Positions 43,456-55,650 of a DNA stretch of 64,000 bases are shown here, one piece after another. Position 1 is the stretch's first letter; every line of letters starts with the position of its first letter. The translations under genes were made by a program, and so were the position numbers. The notes beneath the pieces are model-generated. The model worked only from the letters and a program-made list of their open reading frames with translations, was not told where the DNA came from and did no database searches. This DNA is from Portulaca oleracea (lineage: Eukaryota; Streptophyta; Magnoliopsida; Caryophyllales; Portulacaceae), in assembly GCA_029582165.1 (NCBI GenBank), contig CM055877.1, forward strand, positions 41,048,749 through 41,112,748. Direction: 5' to 3'.

Positions 43456-46400
43456 TTAATCATTGTTTTGAGTAGACCTGACAAACAAGATCATTCGGTT
43501 TTGGTACGACTACGAGTAAGTTTCGGTTTGTGATTTTCAGGTCAATTGATGTTCTGATTCATGCTTGGCTTGGGTCCAGTAAATTTCGGTCATGGTGAGT
43601 TGATTTCGGTTCAGATATCTTTTTTTTATTGAGAAAAAGCATCTTTGATACAAAAACTTTTGACCAAGTTGGGTTCGGTTTGAGTTTTGGGTCCATTTTC
43701 AAGCAAAGCCTTTCAAATTCCTATTCATATATGGGTTCGGGTTATGGGTGTTGTGTCAGTTGGTAGTTTCTTGCTCTACTCGTGATGATATACTGGCCTC
43801 TTCCAGTGAGGCAGTGATATTCAATTTTGCAAGGACCATTACACTTTATTAACGTATATCTAACACAAAACTTTCTTTTACAGAACATATACAATAGACA
43901 TTCATGTCATGATTTATTTTTATGTTGGCGGGCTATATAATGTAGAGGAACTTAATGAACTGGTTTTTGGGTATGTGCATTTTGTTCTATATCAATTATC
44001 ATTGCTTTCTTCTTTTAATTTTCAATTGATTTCTTAAACTCTTTGAAGTTTCTCTCAATGTATTGATGCGTATTTTGTTATAGGACATTCTGTAGTGATT
44101 TATAATTGGTGCTTCTACTCCGAAATTCTTGGAAATGAAGCTTTGACACATGGTTTAATTAAGCCTTGATACAGGAGTAATACCAGTCACTGGCTCATAA
44201 TCAGTTCTAACATAAAGCCTAGGAAATAGTATAAATCCCTTGATCCAAATGGTTTCATGTCTGTGGGTATATCATTTTTTTTCCAGACATATATTCTGCC
44301 TTGCTAATTGGTACCTCGTGTAATATTGATGATTCAAGGCCTGTTCTTTTTGTAGCTAAGGATGACTCACTATTACTTAAATATGAGTTCGGGTAATTTG
44401 AGTATGTTTAGGTTACTATGGGTAAGTTTAAGTTTGGTTAGTTCAAGCAAACTAGAAAAAAGTTCTCTAAGATGGCATAGACTTGGTAGTATTTAGGGTT
44501 TATTTTTGATGGGGTGGGTTAAGTTTTTCAGAAGTGATTGCAAAAGTTGAGATGGGTGAGAGTTCTGCTAAGGATAAGCAGTCCTACAAACCTAAGCCGA
44601 TAAAAGAAGGTATGTAATTGTTTCATCTTCTAAAACTTAGACTTCTTAAGATGTGTAAACTCAATGTAGGCTTCATTGTGAGTACTAATGTTCGCCACTA
44701 TCACTTATATAACTTGACAGTTACCAACCAACATCATTGTAGTGAAGGATCGAGATTCAAGAACAAATGACAGTTGGAGGTTCTTTAAAAGTTTCTCTGG
44801 TTTTATGAGCTACAACTTCATGGTTTCTTTCAGTTGGATTCATGAACTAAGAGTTACTTTTTTTTTTGGTTTTTTTTGGTTATACAACAGAAATATTGTT
44901 AGCTTAGGTTGATACTTCTATATTTTATACTTGGTTTGCATTAACGATGACACTTTTGTTACTTTCGTGTTGAAATATTTGGTTAGGCTCGTATTATTAA
45001 TAGTCTGCTTGTGTGGACAGATTGTTTTTCACCCTAATATTCCGTTGTCATCAGCTTTTTTCGTCGCAAAGGTGATAGGAACCTCAAGTGAACCCTAGAA
45101 GGCTCATTAACCTCCATTAATTCTAAGATGGATTTTACAATGATGGGCATTTTCCAGTAATATTTTGGGAAGAATTGAAGACATTTGAGATGTCAAAATT
45201 GCTTTTTGTATTTTTTTTGGCAAGGAAAGCAAAATCCACATATGGTAGCCTGTTGTTTGATATACCGTGTTGTTTGATGGCGTGAACATGATTCTTCTGA
45301 AGTAACGGGGACTCTTAGATCATTTTTTAATCAAGACATGATTCCATGACATGTTGCAGCTGTAGTATCTTGTTTCGGTTCAAGATTTATCCTTGGCACA
45401 AGTTATTTGTTTCATGGCTGAACAAGGTTTTATGTATACCTCGAATGACCTCGATGTGTCTACCTATGCAGCTTGTAATGTAACAGTGATACTGAAAATA
45501 TGATGACCTTTATGTATTTTGGCCCCTTAGCTTGTTATCGATTTCCTTGTATGTTGAATTATTTCTCTCCATCTAAAAATGATTTAGTTATTTCGCTCTT
45601 GTTAGAAATTTGTGTTATTAATCGATTGTTTCGATGTCAGAGCTCATTTCTTGTATCCTTTCCTTGCTTGCAAATTGTGCTATCAATATGTGATTATGTA
45701 ATATGTTCATGTCCCCCCTCCCCTTCCCCTCTGTTTACCAGTCATAAAATTGTATGACTCGTATTTGGATCTATTGTTGAAAGTCTTGGAGAATATAGTT
45801 GAAAGACATCATTAAAGACCAGTTAATTTTTTGTTGCTTTTGATTATGTCTACTGTTGTGCTCTAGCAAGAGTCTTAAACACTTATTGTTGAAGTTTGAT
45901 TCTGTGTTGTATCTTGGTTTGTTTGTTGTGTCGTATCTGAATTTTGTTAAAGTTATTTTGTTTACAATGCTTAGAAGCTAATTAGAAGTGTGAAAGAAAA
46001 TCATGAAAATTACTCAAATGCTTTGTTGGATTTAGAGCTTGATAGTTGCAACTCATAGTTCATATGTATCATTTCTTGCGCAAGTATTTATAGAAAGTAC
46101 CTGTTCGGCTGTTTATGAAAGATAGAAGTGGGCTAAAGAGACTGTGTGGATTCAAGGACATGCTTTATGTTTGGAGTAGACCAGAAATTATTCTATGGGT
46201 ATACTCTTCTACTTAAAAGCCAACTTGATTAAATCAATTGTGACATATTTTGATACGTTGAAAATATGATATAAATTTATGAATGTAGTCCGCATCTTTA
46301 GGATCGCCCATGGTTTGTTTGGATCTCATTGATGGTGTCTTGATGGTTAATATATTTACTTATATTATTGTTAATGGAGGCTTCCAATGTGTATGAAGAT

Positions 46401-46681
46401 ACAAGGTTTAAGGCCATTATCTCAAAAGGAGGACGCTATTGGGAGTCAAGAGTCAACGTTACTGATTTTGTTTCGTTGGGAAATACCAACTCTATTGTAT
46501 TGTCTATGAATCTCAGTTCATTCTTTTCAAAGTCTTGAAAAAAAAAAGTCTAAATCAAATTCATTGCCGGATTGAATTTTGTGCAAGGTTGCTTTATATT
46601 AATTTGTTTACCTTTTTCGATAAATATAACTTTGTATTACTTGGTACATTTACTGCGCGCATCGCGCGCTTTTTTGACTAG
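43456..46681. other. rest of Helitron B, no gene recognised
   Basis: Mostly T-rich DNA. One exon-like piece (VEMGESSAKDKQSYKPKPIK, about 44545-44610, followed by GTATGT) looks spliced but is not identified. Nothing else I can support. Confidence 0.35.
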
Positions 46682-46837
46682 TGATTGAAAATAAGTAAAC
46701 CAATAGAAATATAGTATAAGCAATTCAACCAAGGCCTTCAAAGTACCTAATTTCACACCAATCAAGGCCATATCTCTAATCTAAGTCTTTACCTGTACCC
46801 CTCCACTAATATTTTTTTTTCATGAAATACTCTACTA

Positions 46838-46856
46838 CTACTACTACTACTACTAC

Positions 46857-46909
<53 letters not shown>

Positions 46910-46915
46910 GATGAT
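46838..46915. repeat. (CTA)n(ATA)n microsatellite
   Basis: A CTA run followed by a long AAT run, with further AAT and TAATTA repeats to about 46990. Confidence 0.9.
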
Positions 46916-47255
46916 GGCAATAATAATAATAATAATGTCAATAATAATTATAATTATAATTATAATAATGATAGATAACAACAACAATAATAGTCATATA
47001 TTTTTTGGTCATTTTACATTCATCAACTATTCAAACTTCTAATTTTACCGAACACATTCCTTAGAAACAGTTATTTTGACATGTATAAACTATCAGCTAA
47101 TATACAACAGCTATCCGTTACCCTAACACCTATCCGCTACCTAATCCGCTAAATTTGTTGAACATGGCCTATATATTGCCAAAATATAAATATCACCCAT
47201 TAGTGATCACTCTTATACTTTCAAATAATTTATTTGAGCATACTATATTTAATAC

Positions 47256-47594
47256 AAAAAATTACTCGGAGGTACTCTAACTTTTTGTGAAATGTTTTTC
47301 AGGTACCCCAACCTTTCAAAACTCATTTTAGGGTACCCTTACTTTTTGGGTTAGAAATTATTAGGTGTTTTTTCGATCATCAATTTGGTTAAGTGAAATA
47401 CCCTAGTTTTTCCATTTTAGAAATACCCTTAAAAAAGAAGAATAAGGGTATTTCGATCACTTAATAAAATTGATGGCCGGAAAAGCACCAAATAATTACT
47501 AACCCAAAAATTAAGGGTACCTCAAAATGAGTTTTGAAAAGTTGGGGTACCGAAAAATAATTTTCCCAAATATTGGGGTACCTCTGAGTAATTT
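47256..47594. mobile_element. MITE with ~150-bp terminal inverted repeats (MULE-like)
   Basis: Left AAATTACTCGGAGGTACTC and the reverse complement of the right AAATTACTCAGAGGTACCC match. Matching continues through AACTCATTTTAGGGTACCC and TTTTTGGGTTAG to the centre. The related locus at 34440 reads ATTATATTTAAGAGGTAACA without it, showing the empty site. The flanks ATATTTAA and TTATTTAA are an imperfect target duplication. Confidence 0.72.
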
Positions 47595-47638
47595 TTTGCT
47601 TTATTTAAGAGGTCACACACAAAAAGAAAAACTCCTGT

Positions 47639-47640
47639 TC

Positions 47641-47694
<54 letters not shown>

Positions 47695-47720
47695 TACTAC
47701 TACTACTATTATATTATTAT
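47639..47720. repeat. (ATT)n(ACT)n microsatellite
   Basis: About 17 ATT units, then ACT units, then ATT again. It makes a false poly-tyrosine frame. Confidence 0.95.
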
Positions 47721-47832
47721 TAACATCGGATATTCACATGTCAATCTTCAATTGTATCTTTCTTCCACTATAGTACTCTTACAAGTTAAACATGTGCATA
47801 AATTATAAAAATTTAAAACATGTTACTTATTA

Positions 47833-48067
47833 CTCCCTCCGTTTGTTTTTATCTGTCACCTAGGAAATTGTGTTAAAAACTTTGACCGTAAATATCTTAC
47901 TTTATATAATGATTCATCATATAAAATTGGTATCATTAGATTCGTAATAAAAATACTATTAAAAAAGTATAATACTATGTTTTTTTTATAAAAGTTTTGT
48001 ATTAAAAATTATTGATTAAAAATTAACACTGAAAACCGTAAATGACAGATAAAAAAGAACGGAGGTA
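47833..48067. mobile_element. Stowaway-type MITE
   Basis: Ends CTCCCTCCGTTTG ... CGGAGGTAG, flanked on both sides by TA. The inner inverted repeat TTTTTATCTGTCA / TGACAGATAAAAAA extends the TIR. The CTCCCTCCGT terminus and TA target are diagnostic of Tc1/mariner Stowaway MITEs. Confidence 0.85.
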
Positions 48068-48115
48068 GTAATTATATATTTTGTTGTCGAGCTAAGCCAT
48101 TTCTACTACACACAT

Positions 48116-49612
48116 TTTTTTTTAAAAGGTAAGATACATCCAACTCTAGAGGCCCTTTTCGCAAGGGACAATCCGGAGCTTCCATCAATACAATGGTATT
48201 GAGAACATCATTACAAGGGTTAAAACCGGTCAAGGTATCCTGGATATTAAGACCATACTTTGCAAGCCAGTCCGCTGCTTTGTTTCCTTCCCGATAGATA
48301 TGAGTGATTCAGACACCATCAAAGTCGCTTTAAAAGATTTCCTATGTCCTGTACCAGGGTAGCTATCTGCCACGACGTTTGGCATTTACCAGTGACTGTA
48401 TCAATAAGGATTTTATTATCTCCTTCAATGTGAATTCTTCTGTGATTGTTCATCCAAGCCACGTGAATCCTTTTCCTCATGGCCATTGCTTCAGCAACCA
48501 AAATCGTGGTGTTCCCACAATTAAAAGACACTGACACCACCATTTCCCCTAAATGTTTCTAATAATGAATCCACCAGCTGCTTTCCTGTTCGTTTTGGAG
48601 CCATCAAAATTCAGCTTTGACCATCCCAGAGGAGGTTTAGCCTACACCACCCTGTCGGGTCGCAAAGAGGGAATTTCGTTCTGGTTACACATGGGCTCTT
48701 GGAAGTCCAACGCCAGTTTGTTGTGAATCCTCCATTCTACAGCAGCTCTTTTAGCCCGAATAAGGGTTTGCACCAAATTATCATTTTCATTGCGTATAGC
48801 TGCACCATTCCGTGATTTCCACAAGCTCCAGATCAACGCCACAACTCGGTCCATATTATGACGGTGCCTACTAGAGTGAATTGTGTCTAGAACCCTAGAA
48901 ATAATCCCCGGGCTCAAATCACTTTGCTCCAAATTTAGCCAACCATGTTGAGTTGCCAAACTCCACAGTTCCTTAGCCACGGGGTAGTTGATGAACAAAT
49001 GGTCACAAGATTCATCATCAATCTTGCATAACGGACAAACCCTGTCTCCTATTCAAGTTGGGCTTAGTAGGGAGGCCATTACGACACAACTGCCATAAAA
49101 ACATCTTCAATTTTGGTTGGATGTTAAGATTCCAAATCCATTTCATCCTCCAAGGTTCTTCATCCAGGGGGATTCCATGTGCGAGCTAGGTTGCTGACTT
49201 TGTGGAAAAACAACCATTACCAGTAAGCCCCCAACAAAGAGAATCCTCTACTTCACTCAGAGGAATCGGGATCGCCAAAATTCGGTGCATAGTCTCTTCA
49301 CTAACCAACACAGCCAGCCGATTCCTGTCCCATGATTTGTTTGGCATAATAAAGTCAGCCACTTTGAGCTCAGGGTTCTGGTCGGCTATACTATGGGAAT
49401 TTTCAATCTCAATAAGGTTGTCTTGGCCACACTAATTATCTGTCCGGAAATTGGTCTTACGCCCATTACCTACCTTCCATCTCAACCCTCTCTTTAAGAG
49501 CGTCCTCGTCTGCAAAATAGTTCTTCGTGCCTAGGAGTCAGATTTCTTCAAGGTCACATTTAAGAAATCTGAATTTTGAAGGTACTTGGCTCTCATCTGA
49601 TCGACCCATAAT
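48116..49612 (-). pseudogene. L1-type LINE ORF2, 3' part
   Basis: Reads leftward from 49612, with an A-rich tail (the T tract at 48116-48125). Pieces: LWVDQMRAKYLQNSDFLN, GLRWKVGNGRKTNF, WIWNLNIQPKLKMFLWQLC, CRNGLPTKPNL, ALIWSLWKSRNG and RNase H (ILVAEAMAMRKRIHVAW ... IHIEGDNKILIDTV). Stops and frame changes throughout. At 49613 it is cut by the Tekay-like insertion, and the upstream part of the same LINE resumes at 62656. It resembles the L1 at 29955-31361 in the RNase H part, so they are probably one family. Confidence 0.88.
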
Positions 49613-52600
49613 TGTAACGCCCCAACCTTAATCACAAGATTAAGACTATACTTTAGAATCCCAAACTTGTGATTAGCGCAGCGGAACACCTTAGGTCGAG
49701 GCATTACTGCCGTCCCCACTCGGGACAAGGCACATACACAAACCACAATTTAACAATCCACCATAAATCAGATTTAACTTCATACAACACAACTGCTAAA
49801 CTTAAAGTACAAATACATTATACAACCTTTAATTAAACATATCGTATAGACCTTTCACAACCAAGTGACCTTTAATGCTCTTGAGTAACCTTGAATACCG
49901 ATCTTCGATCGCCTTTAGAGAACTACCTGCATGCACAACTTGCTCCTGCTTAACCTCGTCTTTATCCTGGGAGCTCGGACCGCCTAAAACAAAACATTGA
50001 AATACAAACGCAAAGTGAGTGGGGAAACACTCAGTACGTAAACCTCCAACACGTCAAACCGTTCGAAAACGGTTTTTAGTGCCGGCATTTAAATTCATTT
50101 TGAAAACGGGAAGGGGACATAAGAATGCTAAACCATGGAATACTTTAAGCTATAAAGTTTCTATGCATATGTTGTGCTTAACATTGAAAAGTTTTCATAC
50201 TATAAGACGTGGTATCCCTTTTAGATCGATGCCGAAGCACCTCACGCACGTACGCCCAAACCGATCTCGAGTTTGGATGGGTGACTGCTAGGCAGTCGAC
50301 ACTGGCCAGGTCAAGATTACTCCGGTAGGATCCTGTAAAATGCTAGACTTCACTCTAGCTACTGTAGAATAGGTGTCGGGACCACTTATAAAACAATAAA
50401 ATTATTAGAGCATATAACTATGCAATAAAACCGTACTTGATTTTTAATAGAAGTCAGAGTTGGACAATTTGCGTACCTTAAGACGCTAACACTTTGGCGG
50501 CTCGGCTTGGAGATGGCCTTTGAAACTTTGTCAACCAATAGAAGCATACATAAACATGAAGAACCGAATAAGGTTCTAAATTAGTTTCACGAGTTTGGAA
50601 ACTTAGTAATATAAATGAAACAACTTTAGGAATAAAATTTCAGGTTGTATCAAAATAGCGTTTGTAGCATAACGTGAGTTAGGAAAATCGAAACGATGTA
50701 AAAGAGTACATCCCGGAATAGGGAAAAACATGATCTTTAACTTTGTCAACTGGCTCAAAGGCTAGAAATGAAAGGAAGGGCCCGAAAAATGGCCCGGACA
50801 GAAGCAGTACATATATAACCTTAGAAATTTTCGGGTCGGAAAACATGAGAATAATAACGTAGAATATGGTTCAATTGAAAGGGCTTGAATCCAATACAAT
50901 AAGCTTGAATCGATGGTGAATGGGGTAATTAGAACTTGAAAGCTATGATAAGCACGATGGAGTTAAACATGCCGTGATAATACGATAGCAATTGAACGGT
51001 AAAACGGGGTGCGATCAACATACTCGAATGCGATAAGAACAAGCTTGGATCAATGATTTAAGCAATAAAGATGGAATGGACTTTAAACTTGGAAGCCATC
51101 AAGCTAGAAGAAACTCTTAGCTAGCTCAAGACATTGAATATCATACCATAGAAAGATGGGGAAACAAAATACTTTATCAAACTCATTAGCTTTTGGGAAG
51201 CCATCCTTAAGACTCACTTAAGACCCCAATATAGTACTTTTAGCCTTAAACACATAACTCCAACATGCTAACTTATAGCTATGACCCATTTATGCTTAGA
51301 ACCCCTTATTGGGTTGATTGGAGGCCCAAAAGACATACATTTACGCAAACCAACTTGGGCAGAAATTTATCCCGGACAGCCCTGCTTCCCGGGCTCGTAA
51401 CTCACACTCCCGATATCCGATGACTATGAACCATACCTTTCCGGAAAGCTTGCAATGTGGCCTAAAACTCTTATGTTTATCACTAAAACCAATAAAGTCT
51501 CCAAAGGGACGAAAAATGGTCAACAAATCAGACATGCGCTTAAGAATTCTGGGCAGAGGTCAGATTGCAACCCTTCAATGGAAACCCCATATCTTTTAAT
51601 CCCGACATCGTATGGACGCATATGATACATTTCCGGAAAGCTCAGAATGTTAGCTAAAACTTTCATGTTTACTACAAAGACTAAGGAAGTCTCTAAAGGT
51701 TTGAAATTCAGCCTTCAAAACACTGACTCAGAAATCGTATATAAAAACGTGAAGTTACGGTTTTGGTCGTAACTCGGGCTATACATGTCGAAAACTCGAA
51801 ATTCCAAAGCCTATGGTTTTCTAACACCTTAAGCTATCAAATGGAGTAGAAATCTGGGCAAAAATCCCACTTTTACACAACTGTAAATTTCCATAACCGA
51901 GACAGAACTTTTATTTACCGAAATTCTAGTTTTTAACTCGGTTTTTCACCCTTAATCATATTAAAACACAACCAAATCCCAAATAACCTTAATCCACTAT
52001 ACTTTCAGAACATAAACCTTAATAATCCATCCATCAATGGCCTTAAAAATCACATGCAACCATGGATTCACTACCATCAATACATACTTAACATTCCTTC
52101 ACCCAAATATCTTAATTTCACATACTTTGAACTTAACAACATTTAATTTACAAACTTAAACATATAATCAGTCCCTAATCCATAATAATCCTTCAAGAGT
52201 TAACATGCAACAAGCTATAAACATCATCCAACAAGAATATACTCAAGAACCTCAAGAACACTTCCAAAAATCACATGCATATATCCCAAAATCAAACCCT
52301 AACTTAACCAATACAATTATACACTTGAATTCAAGATAGAAGGGAGTAAAAGAAGTAGAAATTGCAAAGATAACATATAAACATCACCAAATTCAGATTA
52401 GGGACATAAAGAATTGAGTTTGGGGGTTTGAGAGATTACCCATGGGTTAAAATTTGATGAAAACCGAAGAGAAGGGAGGAGAGGTGGCGGCGGCCACCTT
52501 GGACGGTGGTTTCCGGCACGACGCCGGCGCCGGAGAAGCCCAGCAGGGGCGGCTGGTGGCTGGCCTCGGCCAGAGCAAAGGGGGGAAAGGGGTATGGGTA

Positions 52601-53264
52601 GAGTGAGAAGTGTGGGGAGTTGCTTGCAATTAAAAAGAAATGTACTAACTCCACCCCCCTTTATTATACTACTATATACTTCCCTCCTTATTAAATTAAA
52701 CCCCTTAATATAATCTGAATTTGTAAAATAATTCCAATAATTGTAAATGTATCCATCTCAAAAAAAAAAAAATAGTTTGTACCAAATAAAATCAATTGGT
52801 AATAATTGGGTAAAATAAAATAAACCTTGGATGTAGAAAATCCAAATAAATGAAATATAAATACTACTTGCACTTAAATGAAATAAATATACCCCAAATA
52901 AATTAAGGTCTTGGGTAATAAAATATAAATGTTACGAGGTCGAATAATTAGACCCCTTTCGGTTAAGAAAACCGCGTAAACGGTAACACCCGATACAAAT
53001 TAACTTAACGTGTAAATAACTTTAAAACATAAATCGTATAACCTGAAATACTTTAACTCTATGTATGAACATGTAAAGTAAAATTTTTAAGCCGACAACT
53101 CGGCACCTTAGCCATTTCCTGCACGAGACACGACGCCGATAACAATAAATAATTAAGTAAATCAATAAATAAATAAAGGTAAACGCGAAAAAATTCATAA
53201 CGCGATTTGGGTAATTACTGTGCTTAATATATAATTAAACATGATTTTGGGGTGGTTTGTTACA
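49613..53264 (-). repeat. 3' LTR of the Tekay-like element
   Basis: 3652 bp. Nearly identical to 59019-62655 over its whole length. Differences are few and gather in GC-rich patches (near 49680-49730, 50250-50340 and 52500-52560). Open frames inside, such as 51318-51599, recur in the other LTR and have no protein-family resemblance. Confidence 0.92.
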
Positions 53265-53280
53265 TCCCCCCCCCTTAAAA
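53265..53280 (-). promoter_or_regulatory. polypurine tract of the Tekay-like element
   Basis: The minus strand reads CTTTTAAGGGGGGGGGA directly before the TGTAAC of the left LTR. Fits plus-strand priming and the minus orientation. Confidence 0.82.
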
Positions 53281-53649
53281 GAAGTTTCGTCCCCGAAACT
53301 TGTTGTTGGTTCTATTGCGCTCAATATTCCTTAAAAGACGCGTGGGTAGCTTTCTTTCATGCCTTCCTCGGTTTCCCCCGAGGTTTCCGAGGTATCTTGA
53401 TTTGTCCGAAGTACTTCGACTAAGGGACTTTCCTGTGGGTGAAGTCATTTGATTCTGTGTTCCAAAAATTTTGGATCGATCGCTGTTTGACGATGAGACC
53501 TTCCGTTTTCAATAGAGGTTTTTCTTCAAGATTGCGAGTCGAGCCCGATACATATTTCCGGAGTTGGAGAGATGTGAACGTCACGCAATGCCTTGGATTC
53601 GAAGGTACATCTAAACGATAGGTCACTAGATTGATCCCCTCCACAACGG

Positions 53650-55650
53650 AGTAAGATCCTACTATAGTAAGGGTTTAATCTCCTCTAGATATCGTAACTC
53701 CGGATCTCCTTGAGTTGAATCACCTTAAAGAAAACACGGTTGCCAATTGAAGTTCGAGCGGTTTCCGCCTTCTTTTGTCTACTTTTCCTCCTTCATAGAT
53801 AGAAATGACATGCGCCGACTTTGTAGGCGATCCATAATTACCCAACTAACTTTGTAGGGCGCTCCATCCTTCATGGGCAGAAATGAAGTTGCTTCGAATC
53901 ACGTTTGACAACATGTATCCTCATCGGGGACTATGCCCCTTGGAACTCCATATAAGCTAACAATCTTGTGTGTGTGGATATCCGTTATCTTATCTGTTTT
54001 CCATCCTTCTTGGATAGGAGTGAACTGTGCCAACTTGGTAATGCGACCCGTAATTTACTCAAATGTTCCTTCTTAGAAGTGGGGATATTCCCATGATAGC
54101 ATCCATAGAATTTGATTCCCATTCCCACGTGGGACTTTCTAAGGGTCTAGATTTACCCGATGCTCTTTAACTTTCTGCTTCGACCCTCTTATTATGACAA
54201 ACATGGACCCTCCTAGCCGGCTATACGTCCCTTCACGTTAGGTCACCAAAGGTGCTCTTTTAGACCTCTATATATTTTTGTACCTCCAGGGTATACAGAG
54301 TACAACGAATTGTGGCCCCCTTCCAAAAGCTTAAGCCTTAAGCTTCCCTTATCAGTATACATAGCTTATTTTGAAACCTTAGGGTTTTGCTTTCATGGCT
54401 GAAAATCCAGGTATTCCTTTCGTGGCTAAATTATCATAATCCTCTTGGGTCCTGGGGCACTTATTCGTTCTGTCTTGGTTCCCTCCGAGATGGACGGTTG
54501 TAGGGACAATGCTCTCTCCCTATTCAGTTCTTGCCGCATTCATGGACGAATTACAAAACAAGTCACACCCCATGCTGAGCCTTTCAGCTCGAAGCATTTG
54601 CTATCGAAACTTCCTTACTGGAGTGCTGTTGAGATCCAAGTCGTAATCCTTAATGAGTTCAAACGCCTTCATGGCCTTAGCTTCAACTCTCTCTGAGTGT
54701 ACATACCTTTGTGACTCCTGTGATCCGTAACGATGGCATTAAAGATTCCATAAATGTAAAGCCTTCAAATTTCAGCGCAACATCATTGTTGCGAGCTTTA
54801 GGTCGTGCACGGGGTAATCCTCGTAGCTGACTTTAATTGTTGTAACGCCTAGGCTGCTACCTTATCGTTTCATATTAAAACATATCCCCGCCCTTAATGA
54901 ATCACATTGCTATATGCTACATACTCCTTTCCTTCCTCGGGAAGGGATAACATTGGGGCGGATGTTAGTTTTTCTTTGAACACTTGAAAGGTTTCTTTGC
55001 ACTTGCCGGTCCATTCAAACCGTGTTGACCTCTTGAGGAGGTTGGTCTTTGGATGAGCTATTTTAGAAAGATTCGGAACAATCTCCTATAGTATTCGGCC
55101 ATAACTAAGAAACTTCGAACTTTGGTAACCGCCGTAGGTCTTGCCAAACTCTTAATGGCGCATACTTTGTTAGAGACCATTCAGATCTCTTCGTGGATCA
55201 CTATATGTTCCCAAAAATCCTAGTTTTCTGAACCAGAGTTCACATTTTGAAAATTTTCACATGCAGTCTTTGCTCCCTTACTGATTGAAACGCTTCTGTC
55301 AAACGATTCACATGTTCTTTTCGGCCTTTCGAGCATATCAAAACATCATCGTTAGACATCACTACAACTTAACCACATAAGGTTTGAACACTCGGTTCAT
55401 CCGATCCATAAATACTGTTGGCATTTGTAAGTCCAAAAAGGCATTACTGTAGTTCATAGGCCCATATTTTGTTCGAAAGGTAGTTTTAGGAGTATCCTCA
55501 GCCCTAACTCTGGGTGGTTGGTCTCTTAACTTTAATCAATCTCAGATGACACTCTTACCCCTCTGGGTTAGTCGAACAGTCTATTGATTCTTGGGAGGGG
55601 TATTTGTCCTCGTTCGTTCTCAACTTTCAGTAGTCAAAATATAATCTTCT
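53650..55650 (-). pseudogene. degenerate Ty3/gypsy pol (RT, RNase H, integrase)
   Basis: Read leftward. At about 55640-55330: reverse transcriptase remnants ([28 protein letters not shown], and NDDVLICSKGRKEH in place of the usual YIDDIL box). At about 55025-54570: RNase H remnants (FEWTGKCKETFQVFKEKLTS, PMLSLPEEGKEYVAYS, YPVHDLKLATMM). At about 54130-53700: integrase core remnants (RITKLAQFTPIQEGWKTDKI, LYGVPRGIVPDEDT). Every segment carries stops and frame changes, so no product is expected. The catalytic DD pair of the RT survives, but its context does not. Confidence 0.75.

Larger units (their letters stand above)
40792..46681 (+). mobile_element. Helitron B, gene-capturing, non-autonomous
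   Basis: Starts TC in TCCTTAAACATTAAAAA, preceded by A. Ends with the GC hairpin TGCGCGCATCGCGCGC, TTTTTTGA and CTAG (46678-46681), followed by T. This is the textbook Helitron structure. Its left end is homologous to Helitron A, and both share TTGTATTACTT before the hairpin, so they are one family lying head to tail with only about 3 bp between them. No Rep/helicase is present. It carries a cullin gene segment with introns on the plus strand, a TC microsatellite and a Stowaway-like MITE. 5.9 kb. Confidence 0.78.

Noticed and set aside
47527..47808. Frame with a long poly-tyrosine run
   Set aside because: It is the translation of the ATT microsatellite plus MITE sequence.
51318..51599. Frame conserved between 51318-51599 and 60718-60942
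   Set aside because: Conserved only because both are copies of one LTR. A one-base gap breaks it in the second copy, and it has no known domain.
52436..52654. Pro/Ser-rich minus-strand frames repeated at 61797-62045
   Set aside because: They lie in the LTR, and the GC-rich part differs by indels between the two copies. Not a conserved protein.
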